A DNA stretch of 64,000 bases from Brassica napus (lineage: Eukaryota; Streptophyta; Magnoliopsida; Brassicales; Brassicaceae): NCBI RefSeq assembly GCF_020379485.1, contig NC_063450.1, positions 51,297,374 to 51,361,373 of the forward strand, given 5' to 3'. The position numbers and the translations under genes are program-made. A model generated the notes under the pieces. That model worked only from the letters and a program-made list of their open reading frames with translations, was not told the origin of the DNA and searched no databases. This document shows, piece after piece, positions 20,905 through 32,186 of this stretch. Numbering within the stretch: position 1 is the first letter of the stretch; the number at the start of each line of letters is the position of its first letter.

Positions 20905-21161
20905 CTCCCTCTGTTCCTTATAGATCCATTTTTTAGAAAAAAAAATTGTTTTAAAAAGATACATTTTTTAGATTTTCAAGACATTAATTAATGAAAAATT
21001 GTACTTTTCAAAAAATACAATTGTGTTTAATAAAATTTCATTGTTAAAAGTTATTGAAAATAGTTAATTAAGGAAAACAATGTATTAGAAAATACAATTT
21101 TAAATGTTTTCTTAATAAGTGTGAAAATACTATAACATAGATATTTTAGGAACCGAGGGAG
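20905..21161. mobile_element. Stowaway-like MITE
   Basis: Begins CTCCCTCTGTTCCTTATAGA and ends AGGAACCGAGGGAG, with TA on both sides (20903-20904, 21162-21163). The ends are inverted repeats and there is no coding capacity. It lies 9 bp from the MITE carrying Copia-1. Confidence 0.85.
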
Positions 21162-21163
21162 TA

Positions 21164-22586
21164 CTATTTAATTATGTATTAATAAGCTTATAATATGCCT
21201 TTCAAGTCAACTCTCAATTATAATTATGAAAATATTGATTGTGTAATTATTATTAGTAATATTCGTCAGATCTTAATTAATTAAGATAGCTTTTAATTAC
21301 TTTCAGTTCATTAGTGGTCCCAATTCGATTGACCCATGTTGTTTTGATCTCGTTAGCCTTTCATTAATTAAGATCGTTCAGTAAATTTGGATACTCTAGA
21401 TTATTAGGGGACGGTCGAAATCATAGGAGCGCATGTCTTGATTATAACCACATGTTCGATATTTTACGACATCATAGAAATACATTTCCTGAGAGTAAAA
21501 AAACGATACATAATTAAAACCATGTTTTTGTTTTTTTTTCATTGATAAACAATCTAAAGATTAAAAGGGGGTTCAAACTGTTTTTTTTTAATCTCGTTGA
21601 TTTAAGGTTGATTTTGTCTTTGTTATATAAACATAATGCACTATACATTACACTCAGTTATATGGAAAAGCGTCGAGCATTAGTTTTCGAACAAAACGAT
21701 TAGAGGAGACTAAATTATATCGACCCCTCCAAATCTTATCAAAATCTTATCTTCATCATTAAAAATTATCGAATCTCTTTGTATCAAGATTTTTTATTTA
21801 GTTAATTACATTATTTTATATTTTTGTCCTTAGAAGATTACTATCTTTCTATACTATTAAAACAAAACTAGTATATGGTTGGCCAATCTACATGGTATTA
21901 ATTGCCATTGTGGACCAATTTTACGGTATTAAGAAATTTAAATTATGTTTACTTTAATCAAATTAAGAAACTGTTTGGTCTTCATCACAACGATATCGCA
22001 CTTGAAGAAAAATAGCCAAAATAATCAGAGACTATTGTTGAGGCTTTTTGGTCGTATGACTCTGAAGATTATCGATTTAAACTTAAAATTTATTGGTAAC
22101 GAAAAAAACTATAATAATGTGCATATATGATTAATGAACCAAAATTAAACTTGATTTGATTTAAACATAAAATACGAGTACAACGAATCTGTTATTGTGT
22201 TTTATATGATGTGATTCACCAAAACGTAGGTTTAATGCAGCACCTTAATACCTTATCATCATGTGAATAAATTTCCTAGTAAAGTCTAATTAGCGTTCCA
22301 ACGCAGATTCGAATTCACGTCAAACAGAAGCATGATGATTTAAAATAGAGTTTACATTATACATTTTTCAACATGCTCTTTATTATTCACCTCGCAAGTG
22401 ACCAATATTGCGTAAAAGTGTGTTTATATATAAAATATTCCTGACTACGAAAAATATTATAAATTAAAAGAAAAAAAGAAGGTGGTTTACATGTTTGCTC
22501 GTCTATATACTGAAGAGACACCACGTATGATTCCCACTAAAGCACTGTCAAAAGGAAAACAAAGAAAAGGAAGAAAAATTAAGCTT
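21164..22586. other. Intergenic; possible Helitron 5' end at 21848
   Basis: No gene is supported. TCTATACTATTAAAAC at 21848 matches the start of many crucifer Helitrons, and the following sequence has ATGGTTGGCCAATCTACATGG. No matching CTAG/hairpin 3' end was found nearby, and the preceding base is T rather than the usual A. It may be a fragment. Confidence 0.4.
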
Positions 22587-22828
22587 TGTTATAAAAATAA
22601 CTGAAATTTTATTGTATCGCAAGAATTTAAATAAAGGCAAAATTTATACCCGTAGAATTTATAATACTGATAGAGAGTGTTTATTATTAGAGAGAAGAGT
22701 AGTTGAGGTGTGTATTACAAATGATCGAAATCGATCGTTTATATAGAGAAGAAATTCACTGTGCAAATAGTGCAGCGGGCCCCACATCTTTTTATATTTT
22801 CAACAATGGTGGCTGTGCTTTCGTAACA
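22587..22828 (-). repeat. Copia-2 3' LTR, full length
   Basis: Contains a TATA-like CTATATAAAC on the - strand (22746-22737) within a 73-bp segment missing from the other LTR. Confidence 0.9.
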
Positions 22829-22837
22829 CTCCCCCTT
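22829..22837 (-). promoter_or_regulatory. Copia-2 polypurine tract
   Basis: AAGGGGGAG on the - strand directly precedes the 3' LTR. Confidence 0.8.
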
Positions 22838-22973
22838 GGGGACCGGTGTCACTATCCATTATCGCTTAACGTCTTTGTTTCCTCGTTAAAAACCTTTCAA
22901 GGAAAACCCAATGGAAAAAACCATAGTAAGGTAAAAAAAGTACAACTACATAAGCTCCTCCTCGAATGAGCAG

Positions 22974-25900
22974 TCAAAGATCCTTCTGATGGCGCATTCC
23001 AATGTTATGGATGTGTTTTCTGAATACTGAGGTAGGGAGTGATTTTGTGAAGAGGTCGGCTGCATTGTCGCATGATTGGACATATCTTACTTCAATCTCT
23101 TTCTTCTTCACGAGCTCTTGAGTGTATGAGAAGAACTTCAGATGAATATGCTTCGTTCTATCGCTTTTGATATATCCGTCCTTTGTTTGAGCAACACATG
23201 CTGCATTATCTTCATATAGAATAGTTGGTTCCGTATTTTCGTTAATCCCGTTGCTTGAACAGATGTGTCGGCTTATTGATCTTAGCCATACACATTCTCT
23301 ACTTGCTTCATGAAGTGCAATGATCTCAGCATGATTTGAAGAAGTAGCCACGAGCGTTTGTTTCTGAGAACGCCAAGATATAGCAGTGCCTCCGATCGTG
23401 AAAACGTATCCAGTTTGTGATCGGGCTTTGTGTGGATCTGAAACATATCCTACATCTGCAAAACCAACCATTTGACCTTTTGAACTTTTAGGATAAAACA
23501 AGGCTAAATCAATGGTCCCTTGGAGGTAACGAAAAACATGTTTAATCCCATTCCAATGTCTTCGAGTTGGAGATGAGCTGAATCTTGCCAAAAGATTCAC
23601 AGCAAATGATATATCAGGCCGTGTACAATTTGCAAGGTATATCAGCGCTCCAATTTCACTTAGATATGGTACTTCCGGACCAAGTATATCTTCTTTCTCC
23701 TCAGGTGGTCGAAATGGATCACTTTCAATATTAAGTGACCTAACGACCATCGGGGTGCTAAGAGGAGTTGATTTATCCATGTTAAATCGTTTCAACACTC
23801 TTTTAGTGTATTTGGATTGATGCACAAATATACCATTTTGTGAATGTTCTATTTGTAGGCCAAGACAATATTGTGTATGTCCAAGATCTTTCATCTCAAA
23901 TTCTCCTTTGAGATAGTCTGATGCCTTTTGTATTTCCTTTTGAGTTCCGATAATGTTAAAATCATCAACATAAACCGCGATTATTACAAATCCGGATATT
24001 GTTTTCTTGATAAAAACACATGGGCATATAGGATCATTCACGTATCCTTCTTTTATTAGATGATCACTGAGACGATTATACCACATACGTCCAGATTGCT
24101 TTAACCCATATAATGATCTTTGCAATTTTATTGCACATAACTCTTTAGGTTTGGAACTTAATGCTTCTGGCATTTTAAATCCATCAGGAACTTTCATGTA
24201 GATATCAGTATCTAATGATCCATATAGATAAGCTGTAACAACATCCATGAGACGCATCTCTAGATTTTTGTCAGCTGATAGACTCATCAGGAATCTAAAA
24301 GTGATTGCATCCATAACTGGAGAATACGTTTCTTCATAATCGATTCCAGGTCTTTGAGAAAAACCTTGAGCCACTAGACGAGCTTTGTATCTCGTAACCT
24401 CATTTTTCTCATTTCGTTTTCGAACGAAAACCAATTTGTACCCAACTGGTTTCACAGCTTCAGGTGTGACTATAATAGGACCAAATACCTCTCGTTTGTT
24501 AAGTGAATCAAGTTCGACTTGTATTGCATCTTTCCATTTTATCCAATCATGTCTCTTTTGACATTCCGAGATAGATTTTGGTTCAGGGTCATCACTCTCT
24601 TCATCTATTTCCTTCGAAACAAAGTATGAGAAAAAATCATCAACACCATTCACTTTGTTTCGATTCCATATTTTTCTGTTATGAATGTAATTAATAGAAA
24701 TCTCATGACTTTCTTCAGACTCATGATGTTCAACATTTTCATCGACCTCATTGTTAATCACTTCTAACTTTTCTGCTATATTGGAAAGATTTTGTTTCTC
24801 TACATCCTTTCATTTTCTAGGATTCTTATCCTTAGAACCAATAGGTCTACCACGTTTCAAGCGTATTTTAGACTCTCGTGTATTATCTTCTACTCCACGT
24901 TCATGTGGCATTTCTACACGAGCAGGGGCATTTGCAGCCGGTATATGTGATTTTGTAACCAATTTGGTGTCTGCAAAAGCATCGGGTAGTTGATTTGCGA
25001 TGCTTTGTAAATGCATAATTCGACGGACCTCTAATTCCGACTGTTTTGTAGGGGGATCAAGGTGTAGCAAAGATGGTACACACCATTTGATATCCTTTCC
25101 TACTTGTTTATTTTCTCTCCCTAGAACTGGGAATACTTTTTCATCAAAGTGGCAATCAGCAAAGCGTGCCGTAAATACGTCACCAGTTTGTGGTTCTAGG
25201 TATCGTATAATTGATGGAGAGTCACAACCAACATATATCCCTAACCTCCTTTGGGGTCCCATCTTTGTACGTTGGGAGGTGCAATTGGCACATATACAGC
25301 ACAACCAAAAATTCTTAAATGAAAAATATTTGGTTCTCGTCCAAATGCTAACTGTATTGGAGAGTATTTGTGATATGCACTTGGTCTCACCCGAATCAGT
25401 GATTCTGCATGCAAAATAGCATGTCCCCACACGGAAGTTGAGAGTTTAGATTTCATGATCAATGATCTCGCAATCAGTTGCAGACGTTTAATTAATGATT
25501 CAGCCAAACCATTTTGTGTATGAACATGAGCGATAGGATGTTCAACATCAATTCCAGTTACCATACAATAATCATTGAATGCTTGAGACGTAAATTCACC
25601 AGCGTTGTCTAGTCTAACTCTTTTTATCGGATAATCAGGAAACTGAGCTCTTAGTTTGATTATCTGAGATAAAAATCTCGCAAATGCCAAATTCCGAGAG
25701 GACAATAGACAAACATGTGATCATCTACTCGACGCGTCAATCATTACCATAAAATAATAGAATGGTCCACAAGGTGGATGTATAGGTCCACAGATATCGC
25801 CTTGAATTAGTTCAAGGAACTTTGGTAACTCTTTATCTATTTTGGTTGGCGATGGTCGTATAATCAACTTTCCAAGAGAACACGTAAGACATGTCATTTT

Positions 25901-26475
25901 ATTCCCCTGATAAATTTCTTGGGGTTTCAGTGAATGACCATGTGAGTTCTCGATGATTTTTCGCATCATTGTAGTGCCCGGATGACCAAGACGATCATGC
26001 CATAGTGTAAAATTATCCGAATTTTCCTTAATCACCAAATGTGATTCAATGGCACTTATATATGTATGATGCAGACCAGAAGGGAGTTTTGGTAATTTTT
26101 CCAATACTTTTTGTTTTCCCGTTTTCCCGATTTCCCAAGAGTAATATACATATACTTCTTTCCATCCTCAGTTGCAGACTGAGTATCAAATCCTTGAAGA
26201 TATATGTCTTTAAAACTCAACAAATTCCTTTTAGAATTTGGAGAAAATAGTGCATCATTTATCGAGAATTTTGTCCCATTGGGTAATGTGAAATGGGCAT
26301 TACCAATCCCTTCAATCAAGTCTGCAGGACCCGATATTGTGTTAACAGTGATATTTGTCGGTTTTAGTTCCGAAAAATATTTTCTGTGTTTCAGAATAGT
26401 GTGCGTTGTTCCACTATCTGGTATACAAATATCTTTAGTATTGATCTTGGTTGATTTTCCATTTGTAATGTCCAT
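22974..26475 (-). pseudogene. Copia-2 pol: protease, integrase, reverse transcriptase, RNase H
   Basis: Domains in order on the - strand. Protease: CIPDSGTTHTILK (26475-26120). GAG-pre-integrase with the HHCC zinc site: LWHDRLGHPG and CLTCSLGK. Integrase core: LIQGDICGPI, DNAGEFTSQAF. Reverse transcriptase in the 595-codon frame 24761-22974: Asp in LMDVVTAYLYG and catalytic YVDD at residues 264-267. RNase H: GYVFTIGGTAISWRSQKQ, NHAEIIAL, YEDNAAC. Breaks: a frameshift near 26120, TGA for Trp at the end of DASSR near 25721, a frameshift near 25260, and TGA at 24812-24810. The 3' half is open, so inactivation looks recent. The protein would be cleaved into the enzymes that copy and insert the element. 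Confidence 0.92.
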
Positions 26476-26660
26476 TTCTGAGACAAAGAAAAAGAAAGAT
26501 AATATTATTCATAAAATATTATACATCATCAGGAAACATTAAACACACAATAATTATACATAAGAAGGTGAAAAGCACACGATAATTATACATTAATCTT
26601 CCACAAACAACAATTATTTATGGTATAATCGTAGAATTTCAAGAGTCACTTGATGGGCAC
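26476..26660 (-). other. Gag-pol spacer with candidate 3' splice site
   Basis: The 185-bp AT-rich spacer has stops in all frames. On the element strand it ends with a long pyrimidine run and CAG just before AAATGGACATT, the pol start (about 26479). A similar TTTTGTGTCTTAG precedes the gag ATG. This is the arrangement expected of an acceptor site. No strong donor was identified. Confidence 0.4.
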
Positions 26661-27647
26661 TTAAGCTTCCGTGATAGCGGTCTCCTCGAAATCATTCACA
26701 AAGTCAGACGCATCAAGGTGAGTTGTACCCTCAGAGTGTTCCGCATAGTTTACTTCTTTTTCTTTCCCTTTGACGGACTCCTTGTATAGAGCGCAAAGGT
26801 GTGCAGGGGTACGACATAAACGAGACCAATGTCCCTTAGTACCGCATCTGAAACAAGCTTCTTCTCGCTTCTGGGAGGTATTTCCTTGGTGTTCTTTTCC
26901 CTTAGGGGTTTGCTCAGAGCGGACCCACTGGAATGACTTCATATCTTGTGGATTGTACTTTCGTCGTCGTCCACGGTAGTTTTGACGACCGCGACCGCGA
27001 GCCCGAAAGGTATTATTTTCCTTGAGTGGTTTCTTCGCATCTAATGCGTTTGCTTCAGGAAACGGTTTAGAACCAGTTGGACGAGTCATGTGATTCTTGA
27101 TCAGAAGCTCGTTGTTCTTTTCTGCTATGAGAAGCGCTACAATCAATTCCGGAAATTTGGTATATCCCCGCAACCTGTACTGTTGTTGCAAGGTGATGTG
27201 GCTCTTGTGGAATGTGGTGTATGTCTTCTCAAGCATTTGAGACTCGGTAATCGTTTCACCACAGTATCTCAATTTGGCTACAATTCCTAACACAGCAGAA
27301 TTGTAATTCATCACTTTGTCGAAATCTTGGAATCTCAGACTCTGCCATTCATCCCGAGCAAGTGGAAGTGTTATGTCTTTCTGATGATCAAAACGATCTT
27401 TCAGAGACTTCCATAGCTCTTTAGGGTCTCTCATGTTGGCATAGTCATAAATAATACTTTCATCAAGGTGTCTTCTAAGGAAGATCACCGATTTAGCCTT
27501 TTCTTGAGGCGTTGAAGTATTATTTTCTTTAATGGTCTGGGATAGACCAAGAGATTCAAGATGAAGTTCAACATTTGTAACCCATGAAATGTAGTTGGTA
27601 CCGGTGATGTCTAAAGCGGGAAATTGGAGCTTCTTCACGTTTTCCAT
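26661..27647 (-). CDS. Copia-2 gag polyprotein with CCHC zinc knuckle
   Basis: Open frame of 328 residues. Residues 1-190 form the UBN2/gag region (starts MENVKKLQFPALDITGTNYI). Residues 215-230 are an RGRGRQNYRGRRRK basic patch. A CX2CX4HX4C knuckle uses C265, C268, H273 and C278. The product forms the virus-like particle. It ends in its own stop 185 bp before the protease frame and in a different frame from it, unlike the fused gag-pol common in Copia elements. It is intact while pol is broken, so it could still be made if transcribed. Confidence 0.9.
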   Translation of the reverse strand: MENVKKLQFPALDITGTNYISWVTNVELHLESLGLSQTIKENNTSTPQEKAKSVIFLRRHLDESIIYDYANMRDPKELWKSLKDRFDHQKDITLPLARDEWQSLRFQDFDKVMNYNSAVLGIVAKLRYCGETITESQMLEKTYTTFHKSHITLQQQYRLRGYTKFPELIVALLIAEKNNELLIKNHMTRPTGSKPFPEANALDAKKPLKENNTFRARGRGRQNYRGRRRKYNPQDMKSFQWVRSEQTPKGKEHQGNTSQKREEACFRCGTKGHWSRLCRTPAHLCALYKESVKGKEKEVNYAEHSEGTTHLDASDFVNDFEETAITEA

Positions 27648-28461
27648 TTGTATTTCTAAGACACAAAATAATATATTTTATTAGAATATTATTAAAAGGA
27701 ACCGTTTACATTAATTATGCAAGCAATTACAAGGAGAAGCGATGTAAAGAAAATTAAACAGATATTCATCTTAAATTCACTCGGAGTAAATTCTCCAACG
27801 AATAAACCATAAATAGAAACACAAATAAAAATGGCACATAAAAACAAAAGTGCGCGAATCATCTTTCTTGAAATGAAAAAAATCGGAGGAGAGCGATTTG
27901 AAATTTTTGAGAGAAGATGAAATGTTTTGGATGATGAAATGGAGTGAAAATGAGTTGTATTTATAGATGAAAATCACTGTTCATGACCGTTTGAGAAAGG
28001 GAAAATTTTTGAAAAATTTTCTTTGTGACCGTTGGTGATAAATCGAGTGCACCAAAAATCAGTCTGAAAATATTGTATTAAACAGTCAATCAAATCTATA
28101 AAATTTCATAAAAATTAATAAAAGTAAAAATTATGGCAACAAATCATGCGACGGCTCAGCCGGTCAATGCAGAGTAATAAATTATACGGCGGCTCGGCCG
28201 ACTAATTAATAATAAACAGAATATAAGACGGCTCGGCCGACCAATAAATAATAAACAGGATATAAGGCAGCTCAGCCAACTAATAAATAATAAACAGAAT
28301 ATAAGACGGCTCGACCGACCAATAAATTAATTAAATTACTAATAAATAATATAGGCGGTATTCCGGCCATTATAACCTGATATAAATAATAGTGGAGGCG
28401 GTATACCGACCATTATAGCAGGGTATAAATGATACAAATAAATTTTACAAAAATTGAGAAC
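27648..28461 (-). other. Copia-2 5' leader
   Basis: Non-coding leader between the primer-binding site and gag. It contains the tandem array described separately. The short ORF at 27977-27777 has no recognised features. Confidence 0.6.
28149..28340. repeat. 39-bp tandem array with CGGCTCGGCCGA cores
   Basis: About four and a half copies of a 39-bp unit, each starting with a GC-rich near-palindrome (CGGCTCGGCCGA and variants) followed by an AT-rich AATAAATAATAAACAGAATA segment. It lies in the Copia-2 leader. The GC cores contrast sharply with the AT-rich surroundings and are CpG-rich. Confidence 0.8.
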
Positions 28462-28477
28462 GATCGTGCTGATAACG
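28462..28477 (-). promoter_or_regulatory. Copia-2 primer-binding site
   Basis: CGTTATCAGCACGATC directly follows the 5' LTR on the element strand. Confidence 0.75.
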
Positions 28478-28645
28478 TGTTATAAAAAGAACTGGAATTT
28501 TATTGTATCACATGAATTTAAATAAGGGCAAAATTTATATCCGTAAAATTATAACACTGATAAAGAAAAAATTTACTGTGCAAATAATGAAGTGGGTCTA
28601 CCATTTTTTTATATTTTTAACAATGATGGTTGTGCTTTCGTAACA
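28478..28645 (-). repeat. Copia-2 5' LTR with 73-bp deletion
   Basis: Aligns to the left LTR except for the loss of about 73 bp between two TAGAGA copies (22671-22676 and 22744-22749 in the intact LTR). The lost part contains the TATA-like box. Confidence 0.85.
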
Positions 28646-28650
28646 AGCTT

Positions 28651-29906
28651 TAACTTGTTTTATAGTTTTGATCGCAAAAAATGAGACGAAGTCCATTGCC
28701 AGGCAGGTAGGACCGGACATTTTGTTACTGAATCATCGCTCCACATTGATATATGGGATTATATTCATATAATTGAATTAACGAGTCAAACTTTATGGCT
28801 TTAAACTCATTGCTGATTCATCTTTGAAAAATAAGAAAATACCAAAAATACGCACTTTTAGGCCTTATTGTCACATTTTGTTAATTTTATGTTTGAAATA
28901 TCGAGTGTATACTTTGTTTCAACTTTCAAGTCTAATGGTTAGGATTCCTTAGACTTGTGGCAATCATATTTTCTTTTAAAAAATTTATAAACTCGATCTT
29001 TCAATTTAGTTCAGTATTGCTAGTTTCAGAATTTGTTTTAATTTCATAATTAATTTGGATAGATGTTTACAAAGATTTCTGATTCGATGTTTAATTTATT
29101 TTAAAGTTTATTCTGCATGTATTTGATAGTTAAAAAACATTTTATATAAAAATCAAAACTATACAAAACATATTGCCACTTTAGTGGTTGCTTATTTTTT
29201 AATCGGCATTTTTATATTATAAATTTTGGATTAAAATTATGTTAGTAAGATATAGATCACTAACAATATTGCGTGAGTAGTACTGAATAAGAATTCTTAT
29301 AAATATGTGGATTGGTTATCTAAGAAAAGGCTGATTACATGTATAACAAAAATAGGCGTAAAAATTGTAGAGCGATACCAATTTGACAAAACCCATTAAA
29401 ATTTATTTTTTAATTACAAATTATTTTTAATTTAATTTTAAAATAATTTATTTCCCATAATATTTTAAAATGTAAATAGTTGTAAGAACACTGATATTTC
29501 AAAAGTTGTTACTAATTTTGAAAATGTTTACATAATTTAGTTGGTCATGCAATATCTAATAAATATAAAATTACATTGAAATGTTGAAATTACTTATATT
29601 CCGAAATAAGAGAATATTTTAAAAACTACTTATATTATGAAGCAGAGAAGAGATGAAGTAGTAGATTAGGAAACTATAGTATCGAATTAAAATTATATTG
29701 AGTTAATGAATGCATAAAATAAGTTACGGACTATCAGAAAATATTGGCAAAGGAAAGGAGTTATTTTGCAAAACATAGAAAAATAATCTTCCGTTAGCTA
29801 ATAATCTCTCCGAGTAAACAGCCGCCAAAATTAAGACACGTGTGCCTATTAGCCTCACGTGTCATATAGTCAACGGTCTCAATAAAAAAGCACAACTAAT
29901 AACTAA
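28651..29906. other. AT-rich intergenic DNA
   Basis: No gene, RNA or clear terminal repeat seen. CACGTGT-containing sequence occurs near 29838-29865 (ACACGTGTGCC and TCACGTGTC), a G-box-like pair about 25 bp apart, of unknown meaning. Confidence 0.5.
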
Positions 29907-31600
29907 CTAGAATAAGATCCGCGCCTTGCGCGGGATTAAGTTATTATTTTTATTATATTTTGGAGAATGAAACAATAGTTTGGCTTCATTTGGATTACGG
30001 GTGTTCAACCCGGATATCGGGTTAGTTTCGGTTCGGTTCGGTTTTTTTCGGTATTTGGTTAGTAAAATATAACTACTATTCTAAATCAATATTTACTTTG
30101 ACTTTAGTCTTTCACATACTTTTGAAAGATTTCAACTGGACGACTAAATTGATCAGCCAATCTTGTTGCTTTAAATCATTAGTGTTTATATATATATATT
30201 ATTTAGTTTGAATATTTATTAAATAAAAATTCATATGCGTTATATTTTATGATCATTTGTAACTTATTATAACAAAAAATAATCTATTGATAACAAAATT
30301 TTCAGAGTAGGAATATTCAAATTTCTAATAATATATAGACATTTTGAAAAATTCAAATATAACATATAAGAAAAAATATAAATGTTTTTATTATATATTT
30401 AATGTGATTTTTTAATATCTTTCAACAATATAAAATTAAAAAAAAGAACTAAGATACCAAAATTGTTATCAAATATTTATTATTCATAATAATTAATTTT
30501 CATATATACGTTAATCATATTAGGTAATTTCGTAGCTTCTAATTAAGGAAAGTGCAAAAAAAATTTTGGTAGACTATTTATCAATTAGATAGTTAGTTTA
30601 ATAAAAAATATAATGTAAGTCAAGATGGACCAACCTATTTTTCTAAGAATAGTATATTTTATATAGTCATTTATTAAATGAGAATTTATAATCATACAGT
30701 TCTATGATCATTCATATCATTTTATAACTGAATATTTAAATAATCGATAACAAAAATTTCAATGTGAAATCTTTAATAAGTTTATAATTTATAAATGTTT
30801 TTGAAAATTCATTGAAAGTTTTAATATTAAAATATTTATGTAATCTTATGGTATATAGTATAATCTATATATATATATATATAATATATATGTTTTATTA
30901 TTAAATGATATTTTTTACTCATATGGTTTTAAAATAATGTGTATCTTCTTATAATATTAAATAAAAGTTCATATTAATACAATTTTATGATCATTTGTAA
31001 CTTATTATGACAAAAAAAATAATCTATTGATCACAAAATTTTCAGGGTGGGGATATTCAAATTTCTAATAATTTATAGACGTTTTGAAAAATTCAAAATA
31101 TAACATATAAGAAAAATTATAAATGTTTTTATTATATATTTAATGTGATTTTTAAATATATTTTAATAATATAAAATTAAAAAAAGAACTAAGATACAAA
31201 AATTGTTATCAAATATTTATTATTCATTATAATTAATTTTCACATATACGTTAATCATATTAGGTAATTTCGTAGCTTTTATTTAAGGGAAGTGCAAAAT
31301 ATTTTTTGGTACGTTATTTATCAATTCGATAGTTAGTTTAATAAAAAGTGTAATATAAGTTAAGATGGACCAACCTATTTTTCTAGGAATAGTATATTTT
31401 GTATAGTTATTTATTAAATAAGAATTTATAATCATACGGTTCTATGATCGTTCATATCGTTTTATAACAAAATATTTAAATCATCGATAACAAAATTTTC
31501 AATCTGAAATCTTTAATAAGTTTATAATTTATAAATGTTCTTGAAAATTCATTGAAAGTTTTAATATTAAAATATTTATGTAATCTTATGGTATATAGTG

Positions 31601-31636
<36 letters not shown>

Positions 31637-32186
31637 TTTATTATTAAATGATATTTTTTACTCATATGGTTTTTAAATCATGTGTATCTTCTTATAATAA
31701 AAATGTTAAACCAATTGATCATTAATTTTTAACATAATAATTTTAATAGTTTTAGTCATTTATTGTCGTTTTTAAAAATTCAAAATATAACATATACGAA
31801 AAAATCTAAATTTTATTTTTATAGCTAATTTGATTGTTTAATTTATTTTAATAATATAAAATTAAACAAAAAATGATGGAGGAGATATACATTGTTATCA
31901 AATCTTTATTATTAAACTCATTAATTGTCATATATATATTAGTCATTTATGGTAATTCCGTAGGTTTTATTTAAGGAAAGAAAATATCATATCATATCAT
32001 TATATCATATAGTTTGACCAACTTATGTATCTAACAACATATAAAAATATAATGTGGACCTACTTATTTTTCAATTGAATGTAATTGACTACCTAATTGA
32101 GTGCCACCTATGCATTGGGGCCTCTTTTAATTAATACAAAATTGAGGTTACATCTTTTCAAATTTCCTCAATTAATATATAAGGGA
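29907..32186 (-). mobile_element. Non-autonomous Helitron, 2280 bp
   Basis: Read on the - strand it starts TCCCTTATATATTAATTGAG (32186 inward) and ends with the hairpin CCCGCGCAAGGCGCGG, then ATCTTATTCTAG at 29907. The host bases are A before and T after, the A/T insertion site of Helitrons. There is no Rep/helicase coding sequence. It contains a large tandem duplication and a GGTTCGGTTCGG patch near 30030. Confidence 0.85.
30215..31700. repeat. Tandem duplication of about 740 bp inside the Helitron
   Basis: Segment 30215-30956 is repeated at 30957-31700 with scattered differences. For example, TCAGAGTAGGAATATTCAAA near 30303 matches TCAGGGTGGGGATATTCAAA near 31043. AT microsatellites (30870-30882 and 31605-31631) end each copy. 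Confidence 0.85.

Larger units (their letters stand above)
22587..28645 (-). mobile_element. Ty1/Copia retrotransposon (Copia-2), nearly complete
   Basis: LTRs at 22587-22828 (242 bp) and 28478-28645 (168 bp) begin TGTTATAAAAA and end CTTTCGTAACA. They are flanked by the perfect 5-bp duplication AGCTT (22582-22586, 28646-28650). The polypurine tract AAGGGGGAG abuts the left LTR and the primer-binding site CGTTATCAGCACGATC abuts the right LTR, so the element reads on the - strand. Gag is intact; pol has a few lesions. Confidence 0.95.
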
